Below, piece by piece: positions 26,180 to 33,677 of a stretch of 37,542 nt of DNA. A program made the translations under genes and the position numbers. The notes beneath the pieces were generated by a model, which searched no databases, was not told the origin of the DNA, and saw only the letters and a program-made list of their open reading frames with translations. The stretch's first letter is position 1, and the number at the start of each line of letters is the position of its first letter. Origin of the DNA: Isoptericola sp. QY 916. Its GTDB lineage: Bacteria; Actinomycetota; Actinomycetes; Actinomycetales; Cellulomonadaceae. The DNA is taken from NCBI GenBank assembly GCA_026934365.1, contig JADHZE010000017.1, positions 1 through 37,542 of the forward strand, read 5' to 3'.

Positions 26180-26938
26180 TCACGCGTCCACGCCGACGAC
26201 GCGGACGAGCTCTCCCAACCTGGCCATGACGTCGGAGCCCGGGTCGGCGTCCGTGACGACGCCCGCGACGGCGTCGAACCCGATCACCTCGAACGGCGAC
26301 GCGGCCCCGACCTTCTCCGACGAGCCCAGCACGAAGGTCTCCGCGGCGCGGCCGGCCAGCGCCCGCTTCATGGCGGCCTCGTCCGGGTCGCCGGTGGTGA
26401 GCCCGGCGTCGGGGTGGATGCCCGTGACCCCGAGGAGGAAGACGTCGGCGGAGATCCGCTGCGCGGCCTCGACCGCGGCCGCGCCGCTCGCCACCGCGGA
26501 GTGCTTGAAGAGCCGGCCGCCGAGGACGAAGACCTCGGCCACGGGGTGCTCGACCAGCACCGTCGCCACGGTCGGGCTGTGCGTGACCACGGTGCACCCC
26601 AGGTCCGGCGGGAGCGCCCGTGCCACCGCGAGCGCCGTCGTCCCGCCGTCGAGGATCACCGTGCTCCCCGGGTCGATCAGCCGCACCGCCGCCGCGGCGA
26701 CGCGCTCCTTGCCCGCCACCTCGACCCGCTGCCGGCCGGCGTAGTCGACGACCGCCGGGGACACCGGCAGCGCGCCTCCGTAGACGCGCTGGCACAGCCC
26801 CTCGGCCGCCAGCTCGCGCAGGTCGCGCCGGATGCTGTCCTCCGACAGGCCGAGCTCCGCCGCAGCCGTCTTGGCCACGACCTTGCCGTCGCGACGGAGG
26901 GTCTCGAGGAGGTGGTCACGCCTCTCGGCAGCGAGCAT
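26180..26938 (-). CDS. DeoR/GlpR-family transcriptional regulator
   Basis: 252-residue repressor with the DeoR N-terminal helix-turn-helix (residues 1-57, ERRDHLLETLRRDGKVVAKTAAAELGLSEDSIRRDLREL) and the DeoRC sensor domain. The latter has the phosphosugar-binding motif ILDGGTTALAVARAL and later SSEKVG. Family members answer to a sugar or nucleoside phosphate. It is divergent from the DUF4406-NUDIX pair with only 52 bp between starts, so it probably controls them and itself. GAGAAG precedes the ATG. It is one of two DeoR/SorC-like regulators in the window; this one is of the GlpR/FruR type and not adjacent to glycerol genes. Confidence 0.9.
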   Translation of the reverse strand: MLAAERRDHLLETLRRDGKVVAKTAAAELGLSEDSIRRDLRELAAEGLCQRVYGGALPVSPAVVDYAGRQRVEVAGKERVAAAAVRLIDPGSTVILDGGTTALAVARALPPDLGCTVVTHSPTVATVLVEHPVAEVFVLGGRLFKHSAVASGAAAVEAAQRISADVFLLGVTGIHPDAGLTTGDPDEAAMKRALAGRAAETFVLGSSEKVGAASPFEVIGFDAVAGVVTDADPGSDVMARLGELVRVVGVDA

Positions 26939-26958
26939 CGCGTCTTCTCGTTTCTTCG

Positions 26959-26983
26959 TAGTCCTGCATATTTGTGTCTAGTC
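26959..26983. promoter_or_regulatory. Direct repeats TAGTC-N15-TAGTC in divergent promoter
   Basis: TAGTC at 26959-26963 and 26979-26983, twenty bases apart (two helical turns), flanked by CGTAG/CTACG inverted ends at 26957-26961 and 26983-26987. The stretch is unusually AT-rich for this genome and lies between the DeoR regulator and the DUF4406 gene, so it is a candidate DeoR operator. The right copy is part of the TAGTCT -10 box. Confidence 0.45.
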
Positions 26984-26984
26984 T
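26979..26984 (+). promoter_or_regulatory. -10 hexamer TAGTCT for leaderless DUF4406 gene
   Basis: TAGTCT, then ACGGGC, then ATG at 26991. Leaderless arrangement overlapping the proposed DeoR site. Confidence 0.6.
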
Positions 26985-26990
26985 ACGGGC

Positions 26991-27368
26991 ATGACCCGAC
27001 CACTGCTCATCCTCGTCGCCGGCCCCTACCGTTCCGGCACCAACGGCGACCCCGCCGCGATGGAGGCCAACCTGCGCCGGCTCGAGGAGGCCGCCTGGCC
27101 CGTCTTCGCCGCCGGGCACATCCCCGTGGTCGGCGAGTGGGTGGCGCTGCCGGTGCTGCGCTCGGCCGGCGCCACGCTGGACGACGACCTCGCGGACGAC
27201 GTGCTCTACCCGACGGCGCAGCGGCTGCTGCAGCACTGCGACGCCGTGCTCCGGCTGCCCGGCGAGTCGACCGGGGCCGACCAGGACGTCGCGATCGCCG
27301 AGAGCCGGGGCCTCCCCGTCTACTACGACGTCGCCGACGTGCCGCGTCTCGCGGACGCCGACCGGTGA
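26991..27368 (+). CDS. DUF4406 protein, nucleoside 2-deoxyribosyltransferase-like
   Basis: 125-residue protein with the small Rossmann-like fold of nucleoside deoxyribosyltransferases. It opens LLILVAGPYRSGTNGDPAAMEANLRRLEEAAWPVFAAGHIPVVGEW and ends with CDAVLRLPGESTGADQDVAIAESRGLPVYYDV, the stretch that holds the nucleoside and catalytic acidic residues in the family. Possible roles are nucleotide-derivative cleavage or salvage. Its TGA overlaps the GTG of the NUDIX gene (GTGA), so both products are made together, probably under the divergent DeoR regulator. Confidence 0.8.
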   Translation: MTRPLLILVAGPYRSGTNGDPAAMEANLRRLEEAAWPVFAAGHIPVVGEWVALPVLRSAGATLDDDLADDVLYPTAQRLLQHCDAVLRLPGESTGADQDVAIAESRGLPVYYDVADVPRLADADR

Positions 27369-28015
27369 GCGGCCTTCCCGGCGTCGACGTCCCCGACCAC
27401 CGCGGCCGGACCGGCCTCGACCGGGCCGGACGGGACCTGCGCCGCAACCCGGACGTGGTCGTGCGCGACGTCGAGCTCACCTCCCGGGGCTGGCACGTGC
27501 TGCGCCGCACGACGTTCGACCATCGCCGGCGTGACGGGAGCTGGCGCACCCTCGAGCGGGAGACCTACGACCGCGGGGACGGCGCCACGATCCTGCTGCA
27601 CGACGACGCGCGGTCCACCGTGCTGCTCACCCGCCAGTTCCGGTTCCCGGCGTACGTCAACGACCACCGGGACGGGATGCTGATCGAGACGGCCGCGGGC
27701 CTGCTCGACGACGACGACCCCGAGACCGCGATCCGCCGCGAGGTGGCCGAGGAGCTCGGTGTCGCCGTCGGCCCGGTCGCGCACGTCTTCACCGCGTACA
27801 TGAGCCCCGGCTCCGTCACGGAGAAGGTCCACTTCTACGCCGCGCCCTACACGCCGGGCGACCGTGTCGGACCCGGCGGCGGGGTCGCCCACGAGGGCGA
27901 GGACATCGAGGCCGTCGAGCTCCACCGCGACGACGCCCTGGCCATGGTCCGCGACGGCCGCATCGTCGACGGCAAGACCATCATGCTGCTCCAGTGGTGG
28001 GCACTGCGGGGCTGA
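27365..28015 (+). CDS. NUDIX hydrolase, NudK/GDP-mannose pyrophosphatase-like
   Basis: 216-residue hydrolase of the ADP-ribose/GDP-mannose branch (NudK, YffH). The Nudix box GX5EX7REUXEEXGU is complete at residues 112-133 (GLLDDDDPETAIRREVAEELGV). The N-terminal beta domain (RTLERETYDRGDGATILLHD) serves for dimerisation, and the YMSPGSVTEKVHFYAA and HEGEDIEAVELH segments fit this branch. Expected reaction: cleavage of a nucleoside diphosphate sugar to NMP and sugar phosphate with Mg2+. The GTG start overlaps the upstream stop. Pairing with a deoxyribosyltransferase-like protein suggests nucleotide-sugar clean-up or salvage. Confidence 0.92.
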   Translation: MSGLPGVDVPDHRGRTGLDRAGRDLRRNPDVVVRDVELTSRGWHVLRRTTFDHRRRDGSWRTLERETYDRGDGATILLHDDARSTVLLTRQFRFPAYVNDHRDGMLIETAAGLLDDDDPETAIRREVAEELGVAVGPVAHVFTAYMSPGSVTEKVHFYAAPYTPGDRVGPGGGVAHEGEDIEAVELHRDDALAMVRDGRIVDGKTIMLLQWWALRG

Positions 28016-28031
28016 CGACAGGATGTGCACC

Positions 28032-28703
28032 ATGCGCAGCAGCCTCTTCCACCACACCGAGCCGCAGGGCGAGCCCGGCAGCTTCCAGCTCGTCAACCCG
28101 CGGATGCTCAAGGTCGACCTCGCCGGCTCCGGTGGGTTCTTCTACGCCAAGCAGGGGTCGATGGTCGCCTACCAGGGCGACGTCGACTTCGCCTACGAGG
28201 GCGCGGGCGGCATGACCAAGCTCTTCAAGAAGGCGTTCACCGGCGAGGGCATGTCCCTGATGAAGGTGTCCGGCAGCGGCGACGTCTTCCTCGCCCAGGA
28301 CGCCGACGAGGTGTTCGTGCTGTACCTGGAGAACGAGAGCGTCACCGTCTCGGGCAGCAACATCCTCGCGTTCGAGAGCTCGCTGACCTGGGACATCAAC
28401 CGCGTGCAGGGCGCGTCGGTGCTCAGCGGCGGGCTGTTCAACACCACGTTCACCGGCTCCGGCGCGCTCGCCGTCACCGCCTACGGCACCCCCGTGGTGC
28501 TCGAGGTCGACGAGCCCACCTACGTCGACATGCAGAGCGTGGTGCTCTGGTCCACGACCCTCACCAGCACCGTGCGCAAGACGGCGAAGCTCGGCGCCGC
28601 CATCGGCCGCGGCTCGGGCGAGGCGTACCAGCTCGGGCTCACCGGCCAGGGCATCGTCGTCGTGCAGGCGTCCGAGGGCCACCCGCTGCCGAACCAGAAC
28701 TGA
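28032..28703 (+). CDS. AIM24 family protein
   Basis: 223-residue beta-rich protein of the AIM24/TIGR00266 family: VNPRMLKVDLAGSGGFFYAKQGSMVAYQGDVDF, FKKAFTGEGMSLMKVSGSGDVFLAQDADEVFVLYL, VYVD-like end. Bacterial members are single-domain beta prisms of unknown biochemical role. The ATG at 28032 follows AGGA by eight bases; a second ATG three codons upstream is less well placed. It comes 16 bp after the NUDIX stop on the same strand and could be the last gene of that transcript. No signal peptide or membrane segment. Confidence 0.88.
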   Translation: MRSSLFHHTEPQGEPGSFQLVNPRMLKVDLAGSGGFFYAKQGSMVAYQGDVDFAYEGAGGMTKLFKKAFTGEGMSLMKVSGSGDVFLAQDADEVFVLYLENESVTVSGSNILAFESSLTWDINRVQGASVLSGGLFNTTFTGSGALAVTAYGTPVVLEVDEPTYVDMQSVVLWSTTLTSTVRKTAKLGAAIGRGSGEAYQLGLTGQGIVVVQASEGHPLPNQN

Positions 28704-28763
28704 CACCGGTCCCGGCGGCGCCCGGCCGTTGGCGCATCCCGGCACGCCTGGGATGCTCGGCCC

Positions 28764-29216
28764 ATGACGCCCCGCGACCGTGCGCTGCCGAGCGATCCCG
28801 AGCATTCCCGCGGACTGGTCATCCGCTGGGCCGGCCCGACGGCGGCGCAGCCCGACATCGAGCTCCTCGCCGTCGACCTCGTCAACGAGGGCACCGAGCT
28901 CTGGACCCCGCGGGAGGAGGACCTCATCGTCGCGGGAGGCCTGCTGCTGTCTCCCGGGGAGGAACGCGCGTCCTTCGGCTTCGGCTTCTTCGGGAGCCAG
29001 GGGGCCGCCGTCCCCTTGGGACCCGGCGACTACGCACGCCTCCCGGTGTCGATCGGCGGCTCCGAGTGGGCGCGTGCGAAGCCCGGCCCAGCGCACGTCC
29101 GCGCCGTGCTCCCCGCGCTCAGCCTCTGGACGGAGGATCTGCTCCCCGTGGACTTGACCGCCGACGTCATCGACCGACACCGCCTGGAGGACCTGCCTCT
29201 CGCGGAGCCGGAGTAG
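28764..29216 (+). CDS. Hypothetical protein
   Basis: 150-residue acidic protein I do not recognise. Its centre is beta-rich (LVIRWAGPTAAQPDIELLAVDLVNEGTELW, FGFGFFGSQGAAVPLGPGDYARLPVSIGG), resembling a small immunoglobulin-like or jelly-roll domain; the end is helical. No signal peptide. GATGCT stands six bases before the ATG, the leaderless pattern, and a short GC-rich spacer separates it from the AIM24 gene. Codon use matches its neighbours, so it looks like a genuine gene rather than a shadow frame. Confidence 0.72.
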   Translation: MTPRDRALPSDPEHSRGLVIRWAGPTAAQPDIELLAVDLVNEGTELWTPREEDLIVAGGLLLSPGEERASFGFGFFGSQGAAVPLGPGDYARLPVSIGGSEWARAKPGPAHVRAVLPALSLWTEDLLPVDLTADVIDRHRLEDLPLAEPE

Positions 29217-29239
29217 GGCGTCCTGGCCGTTCACCGGCG

Positions 29240-29626
29240 TCAGGCGGGCGCGAGCACCTCGACGCGGTTGCCCGCGCCGTCGCGGGTGTGGAACCTCAGG
29301 TACCCCGCGAAGGTCGTCCGCTCGGAGCGGTCGACGGCGAAGCCCGCATTTTCCAGCCGGTCCGCCGTCGCGTCGAGCGCGGCGACGTCGTCCACCACCA
29401 GGGCCGGGTGCGCCTTGCGCGCCGGGACGAACGGGTCCTCCACGCCGACGTGGATCTCCGCGACGACGGCGCCCCGCGCGTCGACCCCCCGGAACCAGCA
29501 GCCGCCGCGTCCCGCCAACTCCGGCGGCTTCGCCACCTCGGTCAGGCCGAGCCCGGCGCCGTAGAACGCGCGTGCCGCGTCTTCGCCGCCCGGCGGGCAG
29601 GCCACCTGCACGTGATGCAGCCGCAT
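29240..29626 (-). CDS. VOC family (glyoxalase/bleomycin-resistance-like) protein
   Basis: 128-residue protein with two beta-alpha-beta-beta-beta modules of the vicinal oxygen chelate fold. It begins MRLHHVQVACPPGGEDAARAFYGAGLGL and ends GYLRFHTRDGAGNRVEVLAPA. Metal-ligand candidates are His5, the Glu/His of VVAEIHVGVEDP and the Glu near the C-terminus, so it is probably a metal enzyme or a ligand-binding resistance protein. The ATG is preceded by GAGGAGA. A palindrome lies 22 bases upstream in its promoter. Confidence 0.85.
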   Translation of the reverse strand: MRLHHVQVACPPGGEDAARAFYGAGLGLTEVAKPPELAGRGGCWFRGVDARGAVVAEIHVGVEDPFVPARKAHPALVVDDVAALDATADRLENAGFAVDRSERTTFAGYLRFHTRDGAGNRVEVLAPA

Positions 29627-29648
29627 GTCGTCTCCTCGTCTCCGAAAG

Positions 29649-29666
29649 TATCTCGACGTCAAGATA
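29649..29666. promoter_or_regulatory. 18-bp near-perfect palindrome upstream of the VOC gene
   Basis: TATCTCGACGTCAAGATA equals its own reverse complement except for one position per arm. It is 22-40 bases before the VOC start and overlaps the end of the 65-residue frame. The pattern resembles operators of MarR-type regulators (ATCTTGA/TCAAGAT). It includes a minus-strand TTGACG that could be a -35, so binding would block the promoter. No MarR gene is in the window. Confidence 0.6.
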
Positions 29667-29856
29667 TCCGGTCGCGTGCGCGCTCTCGACGACGGCGCTC
29701 CGCGGCAGCCCGGACGGCCCACCCGCCGCCCATGAAGATCGGCACATTGACCAGGAACCGGCCGAACGGAGAGAGGTCGGGCGCGAGCGCCTCGATCACG
29801 TAGACCGACGCGCCCGCAAGGGTCACGAACAGCGCAGCGACGAGGACGACTCGCAC
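29659..29856 (-). CDS. Small membrane protein
   Basis: 65-residue protein with two hydrophobic stretches (residues 3-22, VVLVAALFVTLAGASVYVIE, and about 31-50, FGRFLVNVPIFMGGGWAV) and a basic Arg-rich tail (RRRRERARDR), which predicts a small inner-membrane protein with a cytoplasmic C-terminus. The GTG start lies four bases after the ThuA-like stop, with GGAGGG in the end of that gene as ribosome site, so it is coupled to it. Function unknown. Confidence 0.6.
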   Translation of the reverse strand: MRVVLVAALFVTLAGASVYVIEALAPDLSPFGRFLVNVPIFMGGGWAVRAAAERRRRERARDRIS

Positions 29857-29860
29857 CGCC

Positions 29861-30580
29861 TCAGCCCTCCAGGAGCCACGTCGCGGCGCGGCGCAGGAGC
29901 TCGGCGTGGGACGGCGAGTCGTAGGCGCGGACGTCGTGCCCCAGTCCGCTGTACACGGTGCGGCCGCCGTGCGCGTCGGCGACCCACACGGCGGGGTGCC
30001 GCTCCCCGTCGTCGCCGATCACCCAGCCCAGCACCTGCGACGACGGCGCCACGCGCAGGTGGCAGTACCGCTCGTCGACCACCTCGACGGCCCCGATCCC
30101 CTCCGTGATCGCGTGCGCCCCCACGGCCAGCGGCACCGTGGTGGGACCCAGCGGCGGGTGCATCGACTCCCCTGGCACCCACCGGCCACCGAGCACCTCC
30201 TCCCACTCCGGGTGGTCGCCGAACGCGTTCGCCGCCTGGTGCACCGCGAGGATCCGTCCGCCGGCGCGCGCCCACGCGTCGAGGCGCGCGTGGAACGGCG
30301 CCCAGGCCGCGTCGTCGGGGCCGATGCCGGCCTCCCGGAGCCCCGGCCACGGCGTGCCGGCGTTGACGACGAGCAGGTCGATGTCGTCCAGGTCGTCGAG
30401 GGCGTCGGGGAACGTCGAGCGGACGACGACGTCGGGGGCGCCGCCGTCCGGGTCCAGCCCGGAGAGCACCAGCGCCAGCCGGTGCGACGTCGCCGCGTGG
30501 TCGTGCCAGGGGTCCTCGTGGCGGCCGCGGCCGGCGAGGATCAGGATGCGGGGAGGTCGGGAGTCGCGCGTCGTCGTCAC
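29861..30580 (-). CDS. ThuA-like domain protein (class I glutamine amidotransferase fold)
   Basis: 239-residue protein of the ThuA/trehalose-utilisation group: RILILAGRGRHEDPWHDHAATSHRLALVLSG, DDIDLLVVNAGTPWPG, AGGRILAVHQAANAFGDHPEWEEVLGG and RTVYSGLGHDVRAY near the end. The fold is that of glutamine amidotransferases, but a Ser/His/Gln constellation replaces the Cys triad; roles in keto-disaccharide metabolism are proposed for the family. The GTG at 30580 is used because the conserved region starts seven residues later; a GTG at 30619 would add 13 low-complexity residues. Neither has a clear ribosome site. It follows the TetR gene on the same strand. Confidence 0.78.
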   Translation of the reverse strand: MTTTRDSRPPRILILAGRGRHEDPWHDHAATSHRLALVLSGLDPDGGAPDVVVRSTFPDALDDLDDIDLLVVNAGTPWPGLREAGIGPDDAAWAPFHARLDAWARAGGRILAVHQAANAFGDHPEWEEVLGGRWVPGESMHPPLGPTTVPLAVGAHAITEGIGAVEVVDERYCHLRVAPSSQVLGWVIGDDGERHPAVWVADAHGGRTVYSGLGHDVRAYDSPSHAELLRRAATWLLEG

Positions 30581-30649
30581 GACGCCCCATCCTGCCGGTC
30601 GGGACCCGCCGGGGGCCACCGAACGATCGGGATCGATCGCGCCGTCGGG

Positions 30650-31237
30650 TCAGCCGACGACGAGCCGCACGAGCGCGTCGACCCGACGGTCGTCGTTGCC
30701 GGCCGACAGACGCCCCGCCCGGTGCAGCGCGACGAGGCCGTGCACGGCGCCCCACAGCACCTCGGCCGCGGTCGCCGGGTCGGAGGGCGGCGCCTCGAGC
30801 CCCGCCAGCGCCCCCTCGATCGCCGCGAAGCCCGCGCGGAGGGTCTCCGGCGTGTCGTCCGAGGCGAACGGGACCAGCACGGGCAGGAGGAACATCGCGT
30901 CGTAGGTCGCGGGGTGCCGCGCGGCGAAGTCCAGGTACGCCGTCACCAGCGCGCGCACCCGCGCGGCGTCCGTCCCTGTCTGCCCGGACGTCGCGGACGA
31001 GAGGACGTCGGCCAGCTCCTCGAACCCTGCCAGGGCGACCGCGGTGACGATCTCCGTGCGCCCCTGCGGGAAGTGCCCGTAGAGCACCGGCTGGCTGTAC
31101 TCGATCGCGTCCGCGAGCCGCCGGGTCGTCACGGCCTCCCACCCCTGCTCCTCGGCGAGCGCGCGGGCGGCGGCCACGATGCGGTCCCGGCGCTCGGCGA
31201 CCTGGCGGGCTCGTCGTGCAGCGGCAGCGGTCGTCAT
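30650..31237 (-). CDS. TetR/AcrR-family transcriptional regulator
   Basis: 195-residue repressor with the TetR helix-turn-helix at about residues 15-62 (RRDRIVAAARALAEEQGWEAVTTRRLADAIEYSQPVLYGHFPQGRTEIV) and a C-terminal ligand domain of the TetR_C_33/WHG type (YLDFAARHPATYDAMFLLP, AAEVLWGAVHGLVALHRAG). It is divergent from a DUF1772 membrane protein; three identical-pattern operators lie between them and one covers its own -10, so it very probably represses both itself and that gene. The ligand is unknown. Confidence 0.92.
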   Translation of the reverse strand: MTTAAAARRARQVAERRDRIVAAARALAEEQGWEAVTTRRLADAIEYSQPVLYGHFPQGRTEIVTAVALAGFEELADVLSSATSGQTGTDAARVRALVTAYLDFAARHPATYDAMFLLPVLVPFASDDTPETLRAGFAAIEGALAGLEAPPSDPATAAEVLWGAVHGLVALHRAGRLSAGNDDRRVDALVRLVVG

Positions 31238-31244
31238 GCCGGCG

Positions 31245-31260
31245 ACTCTAGCACTGCTAG
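31245..31260. promoter_or_regulatory. Operator 1 (CTAGCACTGCTAG) over the tetR -10
   Basis: CTAGC-ACT-GCTAG at 31248-31260. On the minus strand TAGAGT (31250-31245), seven bases before the tetR ATG, overlaps it, so a bound repressor would block tetR transcription. Confidence 0.8.
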
Positions 31261-31279
31261 ACGATCGCTGATATGTTCT

Positions 31280-31307
31280 CTAGCGCTGCTAGATCTAGCG
31301 GCGCTAG
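31280..31307. promoter_or_regulatory. Operators 2 and 3 (CTAGC-N3-GCTAG twice)
   Basis: CTAGCGCTGCTAG at 31280-31292 and CTAGCGGCGCTAG at 31295-31307, start-to-start 15 bases. They lie just downstream of a plus-strand TATGTT -10 candidate (31272-31277) and before the DUF1772 ribosome site. Together with operator 1 they share CTAGC arms with variable centres ACT, GCT and GGC. Confidence 0.8.
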
Positions 31308-31328
31308 CCCATGGAACGGAGCAGGGTC

Positions 31329-31769
31329 ATGGAGTGGTTGCCGATCGTCGCCGTCGTCGTCACCGGGCTGATGGTGGGGGTCGAGCTGTCCGTCGCGTTC
31401 GTGATGAACCCGATCTTCGACAGCCTGCCCGACGGCGCCGGGATCCTCGCCCGTGCCCACGGCGGCCGGATGCTGGGGCGCCTCATGCCCTTCTGGTACA
31501 TCGGCTCGACTCTGCTGGTCGCCGGCACCGCGCTGGTCGTCCCCGATGCCGCGGTCGTGGCCTGGGCCGCCGTCGGCCTGCTGCTCGTCAGCGTCGTCCT
31601 GTCCGTCACCCTGCTGGTGCCGATCAACGACCGGGCCAAGACCTGGACCGCCGAGACCGCCCCCGCCGACCACCGCGAGCAGGCCACGCGCTGGGACCGG
31701 CTGCACCTGGTGCGCCTCGCGGTGATCGTCGCGGCGTTCGTCCTGGTGACGGTGGCCGCCGCCCGGTGA
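31329..31769 (+). CDS. DUF1772 membrane protein
   Basis: 146-residue integral membrane protein with four hydrophobic helices (residues about 3-24, 56-74, 77-100 and 126-145). DUF1772/anthrone-oxygenase-like signatures are visible: MNPIFDSLP after the first helix and LVPINDRAKTW after the third. Fungal relatives hydroxylate anthrones; bacterial ones are uncharacterised. The ATG at 31329 is chosen because GGAG precedes it by seven bases; an in-frame ATG six codons earlier is possible. Expression is probably controlled by the divergent TetR protein, which suggests induction by a small hydrophobic compound. Confidence 0.85.
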   Translation: MEWLPIVAVVVTGLMVGVELSVAFVMNPIFDSLPDGAGILARAHGGRMLGRLMPFWYIGSTLLVAGTALVVPDAAVVAWAAVGLLLVSVVLSVTLLVPINDRAKTWTAETAPADHREQATRWDRLHLVRLAVIVAAFVLVTVAAAR

Positions 31770-31788
31770 CGGCCACCGTCCGCGCGCC

Positions 31789-32964
31789 TCAGGCCTCCAG
31801 GAGCACCGCGGACCCCTGGCCCCCGCCGCCGCACAGCGCGGCGGCGCCCACCGAGCCGGGCCCGAGCAGCTCCAGCCGCCGGGCGAGGTGCCCCACCACG
31901 CGCGCGCCGGACGCCCCGATCGGGTGCCCCAGCGCGATGGCGCCGCCGTGCGCGTTCACCAGCTCCGGGTCGAGGCCGAGCCTGTCCACCGACGCGAGCA
32001 CGACCGCCGCGAACGCCTCGTTGATCTCGAGGGCGCCGAGGTCGCGCGGGGACAGGCCCGCCCGCTCGCAGGCGGCGGCGATCGCGTTCGCCGGCTGCGC
32101 GTGCAGGCCGACGTCGGGCCCCGCGACGAGCGCGTGGGAGCGCACGCGGACACCGGACAGCCCGCGTGCCTCCGCGACGTGGTCCGCCACGAGCACCAGG
32201 GCCGCCGCGCCGTCGGAGATCTGCGACGCGTTGCCGGCTGTGATGGTGCCGTCCTCCCGGAACGCCGGCCGCAGCCGGCCGAGACCGTCGAGCGTGGAGT
32301 CCGGGCGCACGCCGTCGTCGGCCTCCACCCGCACGGTGCCGCGCCGGCCGGGGACGTCGTAGGGCGCGATCTCCTCCGCCAGCAGGTCGGCCGCCTTGGC
32401 GGCCCGCGTGTGCGACGCGACGGCCAGCGCGTCCTGCGCCTCGCGCGTGTTCCAGGCCGCGGCGGCCATCGCCTCGCCGTGCCGCTCGGTGCTCAGCCCC
32501 ATCGAGTCGTGCTCGAAGGCGTCGGTGAGCCCGTCGTGCGCCATCGTGTCGATCAGCTCGACCGGGCCGAACTTCTTCCCGGCGCGCGAGCCGACCCAGG
32601 CGTGCGGGGCCAGCGTCATCGACTCCATCCCGACCACCGCGACGATCGTCGCCTCGCCGCCCGAGATCAGCCGGTGCGCCTGCACCACCGCCTCCGCCCC
32701 GGACAGGCAGACGGCGTTGAGCGTCACGGCCGGCACGGTCATCGGCACTCCCGCGCCGACACCCGCCTGCCGGGCCGGGTTCTGCCCCGCGCCGCCCTGC
32801 AGCACCTGCCCGCCGACGACGACGTCCACCTCCCCCGGCTCCACGCCCGCCGCCGCGAGCGCCGCCGCCAGCGCGTGCGCGCCCAGCGTCGTCGCCGGCA
32901 CGGACGCGAACGCCCCGTTCGAGCGCACGAACGGCGTCCGCCGGTATCCCGCGATCACGGTCAT
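31789..32964 (-). CDS. Acetyl-CoA C-acetyltransferase (thiolase)
   Basis: 391-residue thiolase that splits acetoacetyl-CoA (or a similar 3-ketoacyl-CoA) with CoA into acetyl-CoA units. The nucleophile is Cys86 ([11 protein letters not shown]), with His347 in [14 protein letters not shown] and the general base Cys378 in [12 protein letters not shown]. It is the last gene of the minus-strand acyl-CoA operon; its ATG overlaps the scoB stop (ATGA) and GGAGGAGG precedes it. Following ScoAB, it would finish conversion of acetoacetate to acetyl-CoA. Confidence 0.95.
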   Translation of the reverse strand: MTVIAGYRRTPFVRSNGAFASVPATTLGAHALAAALAAAGVEPGEVDVVVGGQVLQGGAGQNPARQAGVGAGVPMTVPAVTLNAVCLSGAEAVVQAHRLISGGEATIVAVVGMESMTLAPHAWVGSRAGKKFGPVELIDTMAHDGLTDAFEHDSMGLSTERHGEAMAAAAWNTREAQDALAVASHTRAAKAADLLAEEIAPYDVPGRRGTVRVEADDGVRPDSTLDGLGRLRPAFREDGTITAGNASQISDGAAALVLVADHVAEARGLSGVRVRSHALVAGPDVGLHAQPANAIAAACERAGLSPRDLGALEINEAFAAVVLASVDRLGLDPELVNAHGGAIALGHPIGASGARVVGHLARRLELLGPGSVGAAALCGGGGQGSAVLLEA

Positions 32965-33677
32965 CGTCGTCCCTCCTCCACCGCCGCGGCCGAGCCGTCG
33001 CCCGTCCCGGCGTCGTCCTCCGGATCGTCCTCCAGCTCCACGACCAGCTCCGCCTCGGTCGCCTCGCGCACCTCGTCGACGGTCACGCCCGGCGCCAGCC
33101 GCCGCAGCACGAACGCGGCCTCGAGGCCGTGGTCGGTCACGTCGAGCACGGCCCGGTCGGTGACGATCCGGTCGACGACGCCCTCCCCCGTGAGCGGCAG
33201 CGTGCAGCGCCGACGCAGCTTGGGCGACCCGTCGCGGGCCACGTGGTCCATGAGCGCGACGATGCGCCGCGCCCCGACGACGAGGTCCATCGCGCCGCCC
33301 ATGCCCTTGACGAGCTTGCCGGGCACGGTCCAGCTCGCCAGGTCGCCGGTGGCGGACACCTGCAGCGCGCCCAGGATCGCGATGTCGATGTGGCCGCCGC
33401 GGATCATGGCGAACGAGTCGGCGGCGTCGAAGAAGCTCGCGCCGGGCACCGCGGTGACCGTCTGCTTGCCCGCGTTGATGAGGTCCGCGTCCTCGGTGCC
33501 CTCGACCGGGAACGGCCCGATGCCGAGCAGCCCGTTCTCGCTCTGCAGCGTGATCCCCACGCCGGGCGGCAGGTGGTTCGCCACCAGCGTCGGGATGCCG
33601 ATGCCGAGGTTGACGTAGTCGCCGTCCTGCAGCTCGGCGGCGGCCACGGCGGCCATCTCGTCGCGCGTCCAGGTCAT
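32961..33677 (-). CDS. scoB: 3-oxoacid CoA-transferase subunit B
   Basis: 238-residue beta subunit of a two-subunit family I CoA-transferase, which moves CoA from succinyl-CoA to acetoacetate or a related oxo acid. The active-site glutamate is Glu47 in LQSENGLLG, after [26 protein letters not shown] and [14 protein letters not shown] segments fit. The C-terminus carries an extra acidic tail of about 20 residues. It starts in an ATGA overlap with scoA. The family also includes 3-oxoadipate CoA-transferase (PcaJ); the neighbouring lyase and thiolase favour an acetoacetate role. Confidence 0.92.
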   Translation of the reverse strand: MTWTRDEMAAVAAAELQDGDYVNLGIGIPTLVANHLPPGVGITLQSENGLLGIGPFPVEGTEDADLINAGKQTVTAVPGASFFDAADSFAMIRGGHIDIAILGALQVSATGDLASWTVPGKLVKGMGGAMDLVVGARRIVALMDHVARDGSPKLRRRCTLPLTGEGVVDRIVTDRAVLDVTDHGLEAAFVLRRLAPGVTVDEVREATEAELVVELEDDPEDDAGTGDGSAAAVEEGRR

